A stretch of DNA of 64,000 nt, from positions 930,001 to 994,000 of the forward strand of contig JALHNJ010000001.1 in the NCBI GenBank assembly GCA_022843585.1, written 5' to 3'. Source of the DNA: Chitinophagaceae bacterium (lineage in GTDB: Bacteria; Bacteroidota; Bacteroidia; Chitinophagales; Chitinophagaceae). Under the pieces are notes generated by a model that was given only the letters and a program-made list of their open reading frames with translations, did no database searches and was not told the DNA's origin. A program made the translations under genes and the position numbers. Shown one piece after another: positions 17,298-25,264 of this stretch; position 1 is the first letter of the stretch; each line of letters starts with the position of its first letter.

Positions 17298-18210
17298 GAA
17301 AATTTCAATTATTGCAGTGTTTGTTTTTTCAACATTTGTTGTTGAAGCACAAGAGATACAGGCCCGGATTACCGTAATGGCTGCGCAGGTAAGTACCACC
17401 GTTGACAAAAAAGTATTTCAAACCTTACAAACAGCACTTAGCAATTTTGTAAATACCCGCAGATGGACATCAGATGCTTTTAAAGCAAACGAAAAGATTA
17501 AATGTAATTTTTTACTGAACATAGAACAGGATAAAGGCAATAACGTCTATAAGGGCCGATTAACGGTGCAGGCTGCCAGGCCAATTTATAATACTAACTA
17601 TGATTCGCCCATTATTAACTTTATTGATGACAATGTTGTGTTTCGTTATGTAGAGTTTCAGCCGGTGGAGTTTAACGAAAATCGTATACAGGGTAATGAT
17701 CCTTTAGTAGCCAATATCACAGCGATATTAGCTTATTATATAAACCTGATTCTTGGATTTGATTATGACTCTTTTTCACAAAATAGCGGGAATGTTTATT
17801 TTCAAAAAGCATGGAATATAGTAAATAATGCACCCGAGAACGGAGAGATTGCTGGTTGGAAATCTTTTGAGAGCCTGCGTAACCGCTATTGGCTGGCAGA
17901 AAATTTAAACAGTAACCGGTTTGCTTTAATACACAATGCCCTGTATGCCTATTACAGGTCGGGCCTGGATATTTTTTATGAGAACGAAGAGGCAGGCAGA
18001 ACCGGAATTCTTAATTGCTTAAATTTTTTGAATACCATTAATGCCGAGAATCCCAATTCCATGATCATGCAATTCTTCTTTCAAGGAAAGAGTAATGAGC
18101 TTGTAAAGGTTTTTAGCAAAGCAAAAGCAGACCAAAAAGAAAGAGCCAGAGATATACTTACAAGAATAGATATTACTAATGCAGCAGCTTATAACAGAGA
18201 GTTGAAATGA
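17290..18210 (+). CDS. porD: DUF4835 protein, probable T9SS protein PorD
   Basis: A 306-residue exported protein. Signal peptide MRKKISIIAVFVFSTFVVEAQ, then EIQARITVMAAQVSTT and FVNTRRWTSDAFKANEKI, the signature of the DUF4835 family, whose Porphyromonas member is PorD. Other family features present are NDPLVANITAILAYYINLILG and FDYDSFSQNSG. PorD is linked to type IX secretion/gliding, but its biochemical role is unsettled. It overlaps coaBC by 8 bp and the next gene by 4 bp, so coaBC-porD-DUF4296 form one transcription unit. Symbol rests on family recognition only. Confidence 0.82.
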   Translation: MRKKISIIAVFVFSTFVVEAQEIQARITVMAAQVSTTVDKKVFQTLQTALSNFVNTRRWTSDAFKANEKIKCNFLLNIEQDKGNNVYKGRLTVQAARPIYNTNYDSPIINFIDDNVVFRYVEFQPVEFNENRIQGNDPLVANITAILAYYINLILGFDYDSFSQNSGNVYFQKAWNIVNNAPENGEIAGWKSFESLRNRYWLAENLNSNRFALIHNALYAYYRSGLDIFYENEEAGRTGILNCLNFLNTINAENPNSMIMQFFFQGKSNELVKVFSKAKADQKERARDILTRIDITNAAAYNRELK

Positions 18211-18665
18211 GACAGTGGGTATATTTATTTTTCTTTTGTTTACTAATCATAAGCTGTAAAAATAAGGCAGCAAATAAGGATGTATTACCTTCTTTCCAAA
18301 TGCAGGAAGTTTTAAGCGATTTAATGAAGGCCGATCAGTTTGTTACCTATTTTGTTGCTCAAAGCGATACAGGAATAGATAAAGATGTTGAAAGCATTAA
18401 ACTCTATCAGCAGATTTTTGATCTTCATGGTATTACCAAACTACAGTTCGAAGAAAGCCTTTTTTATTATCAAACACATCCGGATCTGCTAAAAGTAATA
18501 ATGGACTCCATTAGTAAACAAGTTGTAAGGGAACCTGTTCAAACTACTCCTGCTATTGATACAACGTTGAAAAAAGACTCGGTTCAGATGGCTAAAGACT
18601 CCATTCCAATTTCCAGGGATTCATTAATTAATCGCCGAAAGAAAGCCTTCCAGAAGAATAACTGA
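18207..18665 (+). CDS. DUF4296 lipoprotein
   Basis: A 152-residue lipoprotein: signal MRQWVYLFFFCLLIISC with lipobox Cys17, followed by a helical domain (MQEVLSDLMKADQFVTYFV, LYQQIFDLHGITKLQFEES, YYQTHPDLLKVIMDSIS) typical of DUF4296, and a hydrophilic tail rich in Lys, Asp and Ser. The family is found next to DUF4835/PorD in many Bacteroidota, as here with a 4-bp ATGA overlap. Function is unknown; outer-membrane or periplasmic location is inferred from the lipobox. Confidence 0.8.
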   Translation: MRQWVYLFFFCLLIISCKNKAANKDVLPSFQMQEVLSDLMKADQFVTYFVAQSDTGIDKDVESIKLYQQIFDLHGITKLQFEESLFYYQTHPDLLKVIMDSISKQVVREPVQTTPAIDTTLKKDSVQMAKDSIPISRDSLINRRKKAFQKNN

Positions 18666-18721
18666 TCTAAATAGGCCTTGTTCAGGTGTACTTTCTTAAT
18701 TTTAATATTCAAATTGCCTGA

Positions 18722-19423
18722 ATGAATAAAGTTATTACTACCGCAGAAAATGCCATCGCCGATATTCAGGATGGAGCAGTATTGATGCTCGGAGGTTTTG
18801 GTTTATGCGGTATTCCTGAAAATTGCATTAGTGCCTTGGTAAAAAAAGGAATAAAGAATCTTACTTGTATATCAAACAATGCAGGGGTAGATGATTTTGG
18901 CATTGGGTTGATGCTTCAGCAAAAGCAAGTAAAGAAAATGATTTCTTCTTATGTGGGAGAGAATGCCGAGTTTGAAAGGCAGCTTCTTAGTGGCGAGTTA
19001 GAAGTAGAATTAATACCCCAGGGAACATTGGCTACAAGATGTATGGCGGCCGGTTATGGAATACCGGCAATTTTTACTCCGGCAGGTGTAGGAACAGAAG
19101 TAGCCGCAGGCAAAGAAACAAGGCAGTTTAATGGAAAGGAATATTTGCTGGAGCTTGCATTTGATGCAGATTTCGCCATAGTAAAAGCATGGAAAGGTGA
19201 TACAGACGGCAACCTTATTTACAACGCAACTGCAAGAAATTTTAATCCGTTGATGGCAATGGCTGGTAAAATAACTATTGCCGAAGTAGAAGAACTGGTT
19301 CCTGCCGGGCAACTTGATCCAAACGCTATTCATACTCCCGGTATTTATGTGCACCGCATTTTTCAGGGAGCTAAGTATGAAAAGAGGATAGAGCAACGAA
19401 CAACAAAAAAGTTAAGGCTTTAA
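18722..19423 (+). CDS. scoA: 3-oxoacid CoA-transferase subunit A
   Basis: A 233-residue alpha subunit. Hallmarks: [19 protein letters not shown] (CoA-binding loop, residues 20-40), [34 protein letters not shown] and [18 protein letters not shown]. With the B subunit it transfers CoA from succinyl-CoA to acetoacetate or a related 3-oxoacid, in ketone-body or amino-acid catabolism. It is separated from scoB by 11 bp. Confidence 0.94.
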   Translation: MNKVITTAENAIADIQDGAVLMLGGFGLCGIPENCISALVKKGIKNLTCISNNAGVDDFGIGLMLQQKQVKKMISSYVGENAEFERQLLSGELEVELIPQGTLATRCMAAGYGIPAIFTPAGVGTEVAAGKETRQFNGKEYLLELAFDADFAIVKAWKGDTDGNLIYNATARNFNPLMAMAGKITIAEVEELVPAGQLDPNAIHTPGIYVHRIFQGAKYEKRIEQRTTKKLRL

Positions 19424-19434
19424 TTGATACAACA

Positions 19435-20091
19435 ATGGCAATAAGCAAAGAGCAAATAGCGCAACGTATAGCCCGGGAATTAAAGGATGGATATTATGTG
19501 AACCTGGGAATTGGTATTCCCACATTGGTTGCCAACTATATTCCCGAAGGTGTTAATGTGGTGTTGCAAAGTGAGAATGGGTTGCTGGGTATGGGACCAT
19601 TTCCTGTAGAAGGTGAAGAAGATGCTGATCTTATTAATGCCGGTAAGCAAACCATAACAACCGTTGCCGGTTCTGCTTTTTTTGATTCGGCCATGAGTTT
19701 TGGAATGATAAGAGCTGGCAAAGTTGATATTACTGTACTCGGTGCAATGGAAGTAAGCGAAACCGGGGATATAGCTAACTGGAAAATTCCGGGCAAAATG
19801 GTTAAGGGAATGGGTGGAGCAATGGATTTAGTAGCCAGTGCCAAAAACATTATCGTTGCCATGATGCACAGCAATCCTAAAGGTGAATCAAAGCTGCTGC
19901 CCGCATGTACTTTGCCGCTTACAGGAGTAAGATGCGTAAAGAAGATTGTAAGTGATTTGGCTGTATTGGATGTGACAGCAAATGGATTTAAATTACTTGA
20001 GAGAGCACCGGGTGTTTCTGTAGAAGAAATAAAAAACAAGACAGCCGGAAAACTAATAGTGGAAGGAGAGATTCCGGAAATGGAGTTTTAA
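19435..20091 (+). CDS. scoB: 3-oxoacid CoA-transferase subunit B
   Basis: A 218-residue beta subunit. The catalytic glutamate is Glu47 in [13 protein letters not shown], where the covalent glutamyl-CoA intermediate forms; [17 protein letters not shown] and [21 protein letters not shown] are also family signatures. The stop codon overlaps by 4 bp the stop of the convergent response-regulator gene. Confidence 0.95.
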   Translation: MAISKEQIAQRIARELKDGYYVNLGIGIPTLVANYIPEGVNVVLQSENGLLGMGPFPVEGEEDADLINAGKQTITTVAGSAFFDSAMSFGMIRAGKVDITVLGAMEVSETGDIANWKIPGKMVKGMGGAMDLVASAKNIIVAMMHSNPKGESKLLPACTLPLTGVRCVKKIVSDLAVLDVTANGFKLLERAPGVSVEEIKNKTAGKLIVEGEIPEMEF

Positions 20092-20738
20092 TCTATCAGA
20101 TTATTTTTAACAGCGAAAAAAACAAGACCCGCTGTATTCTTACTACCAAATCGTTCCATTAACCTGTCTTTAATCGCTTCAACCGTACGGGGGCTGATTT
20201 CCATTTTTTGCGCAATTTCCTGGGCTGTAAATTCCATGCAGATAAAACGAAGCACATCTTTTTCCTTATCGCTTAATGTAATCTCATTGTTTAATGAAGG
20301 AACAACTTTTTGACGGGAGTGTGATTTTTTTAGCAAGATGCGGTTTACAAAATTATTCAGGTAATATCCTTTTTCATATACTTCCATAATGGCACGGCGT
20401 ATTTCCTGGGGTTCTGCATTCTTCAGTAAATAACCATTAGCCCCATTTTCCATCAGGTGATAAACAAAACGTTCATCTTCATACATACTGAGAATGAGAA
20501 CTTTTATATGCGGAAATTGTTTGCTGATCGCCTTGGTGGCTTCAATGCCATCTTTACCTGGCATACGCAGATCCATTAACACCACATCAGGTTGAGATTC
20601 TGGTAAACCATTCAGTAGTTCATCACCATTCTCAGCTTCAAATACGAATTTGATATTGGTAAAAGGTCGCAGAGAAAGAATGACTCCTTTACGAAAAATT
20701 TTGTGGTCGTCTGCAATGGCTACCTTTATTGTTCCCAT
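20088..20738 (-). CDS. NarL/FixJ-family response regulator
   Basis: A 216-residue regulator: receiver domain 1-120 with acidic pocket ADD at 9-11, phospho-acceptor Asp56 ([10 protein letters not shown]) and Lys in [10 protein letters not shown]-terminal LuxR-type helix-turn-helix at about 150-216 ([34 protein letters not shown]). It lies 51 bp downstream of the histidine kinase on the same strand and is its likely partner. It is a paralogue of the regulators at 23217 and 25265: all share VAIADDH and SPRTVE/SPRTIE. Confidence 0.93.
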   Translation of the reverse strand: MGTIKVAIADDHKIFRKGVILSLRPFTNIKFVFEAENGDELLNGLPESQPDVVLMDLRMPGKDGIEATKAISKQFPHIKVLILSMYEDERFVYHLMENGANGYLLKNAEPQEIRRAIMEVYEKGYYLNNFVNRILLKKSHSRQKVVPSLNNEITLSDKEKDVLRFICMEFTAQEIAQKMEISPRTVEAIKDRLMERFGSKNTAGLVFFAVKNNLID

Positions 20739-20789
20739 TATTTTTTATAAGATATTCGATAAAATTAGCGATTTCCTGCCTATTCACAG

Positions 20790-21617
20790 TCATTGATAAG
20801 GTTCGTCTTTGGGCATTTCAATGGTTACTTTATAATACGTTTGCGAGATATCTTTTTCAAAATTGATATTGCCTTGCACCAAACGTAAGCGGCTGCTAAT
20901 GTTCTTCAAGCCTAATCCAACATTACTCTTATTTAACTTATCAAAGTCGGACTGTACAATACCTCTTCCATCATGATGAATGCGCAGATAGAATTTGTCA
21001 GCATGTACATTTTGGGTAAGATGAATAAAGCTGGCACTGCTATGCTTAAGAATATTGTTGATTAACTCCTGGACAATTCTAAAAATAACCAGTTCCTTTT
21101 CACCTTTTAAGCGGTCCTTATATTCATGAAAACGGCTGCTGGCATTAATACTGCCGGAGCCACTTATTTTTTGAAACAAATCATTTACAGCAGACTCTAA
21201 TCCAAAATTCTTAAGGGTAGGGGGCATCAGGCTATGGCTGATGTTACGAACCAGTTGGATAGTATCATCAATTATCTGTCTAGCCTGAAATATTGATTGA
21301 AGCTGGGTGGCTTTATCCTGGTTCACCAGGTTCTCATTAAGGTAAAGCCTGGCCGTTGCTAAGAGAGGTCCTGCATCATCGTGTAAGTCAGCAGCCAGTC
21401 GTTGTCTTTCTTCCTCCTGGAGCTTAATAGAGGCGTTTAAAAGGATCTTTTGCTGCTCCTGCTCCATCTGGTTAATCTTATTCTGAAAACGCAATACCCG
21501 CCGTTGATGGAGGATGATGAAAATAATGAGGCTGACGGTAAGCACCACCATACCTAATGTACCTATAAAAAGTACAATAGAAACAGATGATTTTGCGGTG
21601 GCTTGTAAGAGAAACAT
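20790..21617 (-). CDS. membrane sensor histidine kinase (HisKA_3 family)
   Basis: A 275-residue kinase with one N-terminal membrane helix (about 12-37), a short coiled coil (RVLRFQNKINQMEQEQQ), the HisKA_3 dimerisation box with His79 in AADLHDDAGP, and a HATPase_c domain (QELINNILKHSSAS as N box, HHDGRGI as G1, GLGLKNISSRLRLV as G2). It has no recognisable extracellular sensor domain, so it may sense through the membrane or via the membrane protein encoded just upstream, 21 bp away. This domain order pairs with NarL-type regulators, as downstream. Confidence 0.93.
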   Translation of the reverse strand: MFLLQATAKSSVSIVLFIGTLGMVVLTVSLIIFIILHQRRVLRFQNKINQMEQEQQKILLNASIKLQEEERQRLAADLHDDAGPLLATARLYLNENLVNQDKATQLQSIFQARQIIDDTIQLVRNISHSLMPPTLKNFGLESAVNDLFQKISGSGSINASSRFHEYKDRLKGEKELVIFRIVQELINNILKHSSASFIHLTQNVHADKFYLRIHHDGRGIVQSDFDKLNKSNVGLGLKNISSRLRLVQGNINFEKDISQTYYKVTIEMPKDEPYQ

Positions 21618-21638
21618 AGATTAGTGGATGGCTTTTTT

Positions 21639-22283
21639 TTATATGGTATCTAAAAAAGGTATTTCGTTTTGTTTTTTGGATAATTTTTTTAAAGCATATT
21701 TTGAATAAACATATAATGCTATACTAAACAAAATATTTTTTAGAATATCTCCAAAGTATGAGAAATGATAATACTGATCAATTTGCTCATTTTCCATATA
21801 ATTGCCCAAAATATTAAAGAAGAAGGTTATACCGAGATAAACAAAAATCCCGGCAATGAACCAAAAAGAAGGCTTTTCGTATAATTTATGTTCAGGATCA
21901 AAGTTTTTTAATGAATCATAGAAATAATAGAAAATATAAATAAACAATAATAGCGATTCGATACCTATTGGGATTGAATCAACTCTCTTTACATGCGCAA
22001 TTGTATAAAATAGCAATAAAAATGAAATAAATAGAATTGATAAAATTACAATTGAAATCCTAAATTTTTTATTGGAGATATAGGTGTAAAGTATGCTTGT
22101 AAAAGCTAGATACTCTATGCTCGTATATATAAGGTAATAATTTTTCTTTTTTATCAAAGAAACAATCTCAAGAATATATGAGTTGAGGAGAAAGAAAAAA
22201 AGTAGATAAACTCCAATAATAACGATAAACCAATTAACCTTTATTTTTCCTGAAATTATTAAAATAATTAATAATGGGAGCAA
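21639..22283 (-). CDS. multi-pass membrane protein of unknown function, upstream of the kinase
   Basis: I do not recognise this 214-residue protein. It has about six or seven hydrophobic helices (LPLLIILIISG, WFIVIIGVYLLFFFLL, YLAFTSILYTYI, ISIVILSILFISFLLLF, SLLLFIYIFYYFYD, WFIAGIFVYLGITFFF, IALYVYSKYAL) and a basic cytoplasmic tail. No ATG begins the frame. The first usable codon is TTG at 22283, but the frame stays open upstream to about 22379 and would add hydrophobic residues completing the first helix. A good -7 box (22344-22337) lies just before an ATA codon at 22322, so a non-standard start is possible. Position suggests it is the input partner of the adjacent kinase; that is inference. 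Confidence 0.7.
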   Translation of the reverse strand: MLPLLIILIISGKIKVNWFIVIIGVYLLFFFLLNSYILEIVSLIKKKNYYLIYTSIEYLAFTSILYTYISNKKFRISIVILSILFISFLLLFYTIAHVKRVDSIPIGIESLLLFIYIFYYFYDSLKNFDPEHKLYEKPSFWFIAGIFVYLGITFFFNILGNYMENEQIDQYYHFSYFGDILKNILFSIALYVYSKYALKKLSKKQNEIPFLDTI

Positions 22284-22336
22284 AAAAGAATAGTTAAGAA
22301 GATATAATAAAAGCTTTTCTATGATTTGAATTTTCT

Positions 22337-22344
22337 CAAATATA
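22337..22344 (-). promoter_or_regulatory. -7 box for the membrane protein-kinase-regulator operon
   Basis: TATATTTG on the minus strand matches TAnnTTTG. TTAG, one base from TTTG, lies upstream with a 19-nt spacer. The predicted transcript would start near 22331, inside the long open frame. Confidence 0.55.
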
Positions 22345-22372
22345 GAAAAGCTTTTAAATAAAACTAAATAAA

Positions 22373-22390
22373 GGGAAGATTAGTCTTCCC
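22373..22390 (-). terminator. terminator hairpin overlapping the stop of a small ORF
   Basis: Perfect 7-bp stem GGGAAGA/TCTTCCC (22384-22390 with 22373-22379) with a 4-nt loop, followed on the minus strand by TTTATTTAGTTTT. The TAA of the 21-codon ORF (22380-22382) lies in the loop. Confidence 0.6.
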
Positions 22391-22445
22391 ACATAAGAAA
22401 TTCTACTTCATCAGTAAGAATAATTCTTTGAACATTCTTTTTCAT
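22380..22445 (-). CDS. possible 21-residue peptide gene
   Basis: A small open frame starting ATGAAAAAG and ending in the acidic EFLMWED. Its start lies in the context GTTACTGTTATGAAAA, nearly the same as that of the real secreted-protein gene at 53861 (CTGTTATGAAAAA), and its stop is inside a terminator hairpin. It sits 58-160 bp before the membrane protein/kinase/regulator operon. It could be a leader peptide, a signalling peptide or chance. No family recognised. Confidence 0.35.
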   Translation of the reverse strand: MKKNVQRIILTDEVEFLMWED

Positions 22446-22698
22446 AACAGTAACATTTTAAAGCCTTTCAAATTCAAATTTGAGCTATAAAAATTGCCAA
22501 TTAGGCCGGGGAATACAATCGGTATCAAAACAAGTAATAACTCTTAAAAACCTATAAAAGCCAATACCAGCAAGGGTTTTAACGATTTTAAATCGAAAAT
22601 ATACCTGTTAAAAATTAGTATATTAACTTAGTAAAATTAGTATTTTTACGGTCATAAAAATAGTAAGTTTACCCAGATATTTTACGATTTAAGTGGGG

Positions 22699-22718
22699 TT
22701 ATCAACAGCTGTGGAAAA
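22699..22718. other. DnaA-box-like dyad
   Basis: TTATCAACAGCTGTGGAAAA: the right arm read on the minus strand is TTTTCCACA, which fits the DnaA consensus TTWTNCACA; the left arm TTATCAACA has one mismatch. It follows about 150 bp of AT-rich DNA. Whether it binds DnaA is unknown. Confidence 0.4.
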
Positions 22719-22800
22719 GAAGGGGGAGAAATGATCGAAAGAATGAAAGTTAAGTGAAGCTAAATCTTAAAAACTAATTTTCGTTGTTTTGAAAGAAAAG

Positions 22801-22935
22801 AAGTTGACTGACATTGGATTTGGCGCATGGCATTCAAAGGATTTGGAATTACATTCTGGACGGTTTCTAAGGACATTGGACGATTTGAGGGGCCCATCTT
22901 CCGCCAATCAACTTGTACCAAAAGTATATGCACAA
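22801..22935 (+). repeat. IR-bounded intergenic element, copy A
   Basis: Begins AAGTTGACTG (22801-22810) and ends with the near-inverted copy CAATCAACTT (22905-22914). Inside are TGGACG direct repeats at 22857 and 22877, exactly 20 bp apart, with GGACATTGGACG. It is followed by AAAAGTATATGCACA (22919-22933). Copy B at 24890 has the same parts in the same order. Confidence 0.7.
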
Positions 22936-23216
22936 ATGAATGTGTACAAGAGCAAAACTCCGGCTTTATTTTTTTCGGCAATTACTGTTGCTGTAGTAAT
23001 CCTACTTCGACAAAATGAAAATTTACTTGTGTGACGCTGAAAATTTACGAAAAGGCATTTTTTATGAGGGAACCAGGAGTTAAAAAAACTATTTATTAGA
23101 TTCCTTATTATTCTATCTTTTACAGTCAGAAAATGAAGAACAGAATAATACTAAAAAAAGAGTAGTTTTACGCAATACGATATCCATCAAATTAACTGCT
23201 AAAAACCCAACGATTC

Positions 23217-23870
23217 ATGTCCCAAATAATTAAGGTAGCTATTGCAGATGATCATAAAATTTTCCGGGATGGCATCCGGATGGCTTTAAAGGATAAAGAA
23301 TACCTGAAAATTTTATGGGAAGCCGAAGATGGAAAAGATCTTCAGCATAAACTGAAATTAAAATTGCCCGATGTAATCTTAATGGATATCCGGATGCCGG
23401 AAGTAGATGGTATTAATGCCATTAGTCTTATCCGTAAAGAATACGAAGCATTAAAAATCATTGTACTTACGATGTATGATGACCAGGAGATGATTACCAA
23501 GATGATGGAGATGGGAGCCAATGCCTATCTTACTAAAACAACAGACCCCGAAGAAATATACCAGGCCATTCTTACTTGTATGAATGACGACTTCTATTTC
23601 AATGAACTGGTTAATAAAGCAGTGCTACTTAAACTACAGCATAAAAAAACGGTACGGCAATTTTATCCTAACCCGGTAAAGCTTTCAGAAAAAGAAATCA
23701 AAATATTAAAACTGATTGCAGAGGATAAAACCACGGAAGAAATTTCAAAAGAAGTTTTTTTGAGTCCACGAACTATTGAAACTATAAGGCAGAATATGAA
23801 GCAAAAAGTAGGTGCCAAAACAATTGCGGGTCTGGTAATGTATGCTATGCGTAATAAATTGCTGGAATAA
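23217..23870 (+). CDS. NarL/FixJ-family response regulator (no adjacent kinase)
   Basis: A 217-residue regulator with receiver domain (ADD at 10-12, phospho-acceptor Asp57 in VILMDIRMPE, Lys in AYLTKTTDP) and a LuxR-type HTH at about 150-217 (LSEKEIKILKLIAEDKTTE, LSPRTIETIRQNMKQ). It is paralogous to the regulators at 20088 and 25265. No histidine kinase gene is adjacent on its strand; the nearest is 1.6 kb away on the other strand, with its own regulator. The long upstream region contains element A, a candidate control site. Confidence 0.92.
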   Translation: MSQIIKVAIADDHKIFRDGIRMALKDKEYLKILWEAEDGKDLQHKLKLKLPDVILMDIRMPEVDGINAISLIRKEYEALKIIVLTMYDDQEMITKMMEMGANAYLTKTTDPEEIYQAILTCMNDDFYFNELVNKAVLLKLQHKKTVRQFYPNPVKLSEKEIKILKLIAEDKTTEEISKEVFLSPRTIETIRQNMKQKVGAKTIAGLVMYAMRNKLLE

Positions 23871-23922
23871 TCTTCAATCTTTGGGAAGCTCAGGTTTTAT
23901 TGATAATTCTTCAACACACCGG

Positions 23923-24666
23923 ATGTCAAATATCAACGATAGTTTTTTTGATGGGTATTATAAGCAAATCTGGAAAACCATTATTCCGGAAGAGCTGACA
24001 GTAAAAGAAGTTGATTTTTTACTTTCTTATTTTAATCTTAAAGAAGGTAGCAAAGTACTCGACCTGATGTGTGGCTATGGCCGCCATTCAATTGCATTGG
24101 CAAAAAAAGGATTGAGAGTAACGGCGGTTGATAACCTGGGGGATTATATAGACGAAATACAACAAACTGCACAAAGCGAAAACTTACCACTAAAGGCTGT
24201 AAAAGCAGATATTGGCAGTTATAGATCAGGAGATGTTTTTGATCTTGCAATTTGCATGGGCAATAGCTTGCAGTTTTTTGATGAAGCTGGGGTTACAAAA
24301 ATTCTAATGAACACTGCGGCTCAATTAGCCAAAGGAGGGAAATTATTGATAAATAGCTGGTCGGTAGCCGAAATTGCTATGAAGGCTTTCCAGAGTAAAT
24401 CCTGGAGCCAGGTAGGAGAACTAAAATTTCTTACCAGCAGCGAATTTCATTTTCACCCTTCAAGAATAGAAGTTGTAAGTACCATTATTGCACCTGATGG
24501 CAGCATAGAAGAAAAAAAGGCCATTGATTATATCTACTCCATTAATGAAATGGAAGCCATGTTAAAAAAGGCTGGCTTTCAATTACAAGAAATGTATAGT
24601 ATTCCAGGCAGAAAGAAGTTTACACCCGGAGAGCCAAGAATTTATATGATAGCTGAGAAGCTGTAG
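23923..24666 (+). CDS. class I SAM-dependent methyltransferase
   Basis: A 247-residue methyltransferase. Motif I is KVLDLMCGYGRHSIALA (about 43-60), the acidic loop ending beta-2 is VTAVDNLGDYIDE, and motif IV is FDLAICMGNSLQFF. The remaining C-terminal beta structure (FHFHPSRIEVVSTIIAPDG) resembles small-molecule or ubiquinone-type methyltransferases; substrate unknown. ATG at 23923 is chosen because an earlier in-frame start overlaps the regulator gene and adds 27 unrelated residues. It follows the regulator gene by 52 bp and could share its transcript. Confidence 0.88.
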   Translation: MSNINDSFFDGYYKQIWKTIIPEELTVKEVDFLLSYFNLKEGSKVLDLMCGYGRHSIALAKKGLRVTAVDNLGDYIDEIQQTAQSENLPLKAVKADIGSYRSGDVFDLAICMGNSLQFFDEAGVTKILMNTAAQLAKGGKLLINSWSVAEIAMKAFQSKSWSQVGELKFLTSSEFHFHPSRIEVVSTIIAPDGSIEEKKAIDYIYSINEMEAMLKKAGFQLQEMYSIPGRKKFTPGEPRIYMIAEKL

Positions 24667-24733
24667 AAGTTTTTCAATCAAGATTATTGAAATCTTGTAT
24701 AACCCAACAATAAATAAGTAGCAGACAAAAATA

Positions 24734-24760
24734 AACCCCGGCGTTATGAGGACCGGGGTT
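24734..24760 (-). terminator. strong GC hairpin, terminator-like on the minus strand
   Basis: A perfect 8-bp stem AACCCCGG/CCGGGGTT (24734-24741 with 24753-24760), 11-nt loop. On the minus strand it is followed by TATTTTTG; on plus there is no T run. This suggests a minus-strand transcript ends here, although no established minus-strand gene lies upstream. Confidence 0.55.
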
Positions 24761-24889
24761 AAACGTTACTGTTATGAAAAGAAAAAAATCTTTAAGCGTT
24801 GCGCTTCATAAGGACAGGGTTCAATAGTTCTTGGTTTTTCTCTTCATCAGGTATTGGATTTAAAAAACGGGACTTCAAATTAAAAGTGA

Positions 24890-25035
24890 AAGTTGATTGT
24901 CGTTGAACTGTTCCCCGTTTTATCGGGTTGATCTTTCAAAGGAATTGGAAATAATTTTTCTGGACGGTTGTTATGGACATTGGATGTAACAATTCTACCG
25001 TGTCAATCAACTTTCATTACAAAAGTATATCCACA
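24890..25035 (+). repeat. IR-bounded intergenic element, copy B
   Basis: Bounded by TGAAAGTTGATTG (24887-24899) and its perfect 13-bp inverse CAATCAACTTTCA (25004-25016). Inside, TGGACG (24961) and TGGATG (24981) are exactly 20 bp apart, as in copy A, and an inner dyad GGTTGTTA/TAACA is visible. AAAAGTATATCCACA follows at about 25021. Relative to copy A there are indels not divisible by three. Confidence 0.7.
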
Positions 25036-25264
25036 TCTAATTGTTAACAAGAGGATAACTGCTCTATTTAAAATACATGGTATTTACGCAGTGGCTCGTA
25101 AGTTTTCAGAAATGAAATCGTAAACTTTCGTTTTCAGTATTATTACTGTACTTTCCACACAGCTGAAATCAAGTACTTTCCCTATGGTATATATTGCAGG
25201 AATTTTTCATCTTGCACTCAGAACAAATACTGAATCCAATTTTATTTTACCAATAATCCAAGTA

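Larger units (their letters stand above)
22446..23216. other. 771-bp intergenic region before the second response regulator
   Basis: AT-rich, with no convincing protein gene. Contents seen: near-palindrome CAAATTCAAATTTG near 22469; repeated AAATTAGTAT near 22610 and 22635; a DnaA-box-like dyad at 22699-22718; the IR-bounded element A at 22801-22935; and a weak -7-like TATCTTTT at 23114-23121 upstream of the regulator. Open frames of 73-81 codons on either strand across element A have no ATG and are not conserved in element B. Confidence 0.6.
24667..25264. other. 598-bp intergenic region before the third response regulator
   Basis: Holds a weak dyad CAAGATT/AATCTTG (24679-24697), a strong hairpin at 24734-24760, element B at 24890-25035, and two alternative short frames: 17 codons on plus (24774-24827, ATG in the context GTTACTGTTATGAAAAG) and 28 codons on minus (24792-24878, TTG start, ending PVLMKRNA). 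I cannot decide between them, and both may be chance. No other gene is visible. Confidence 0.55.

Noticed and set aside
22760-23034. Open frames of 73-81 codons over element A on both strands
   Set aside because: They use TTG starts, and copy B has 2-nt indels and stops in the matching frames, so coding conservation is excluded.
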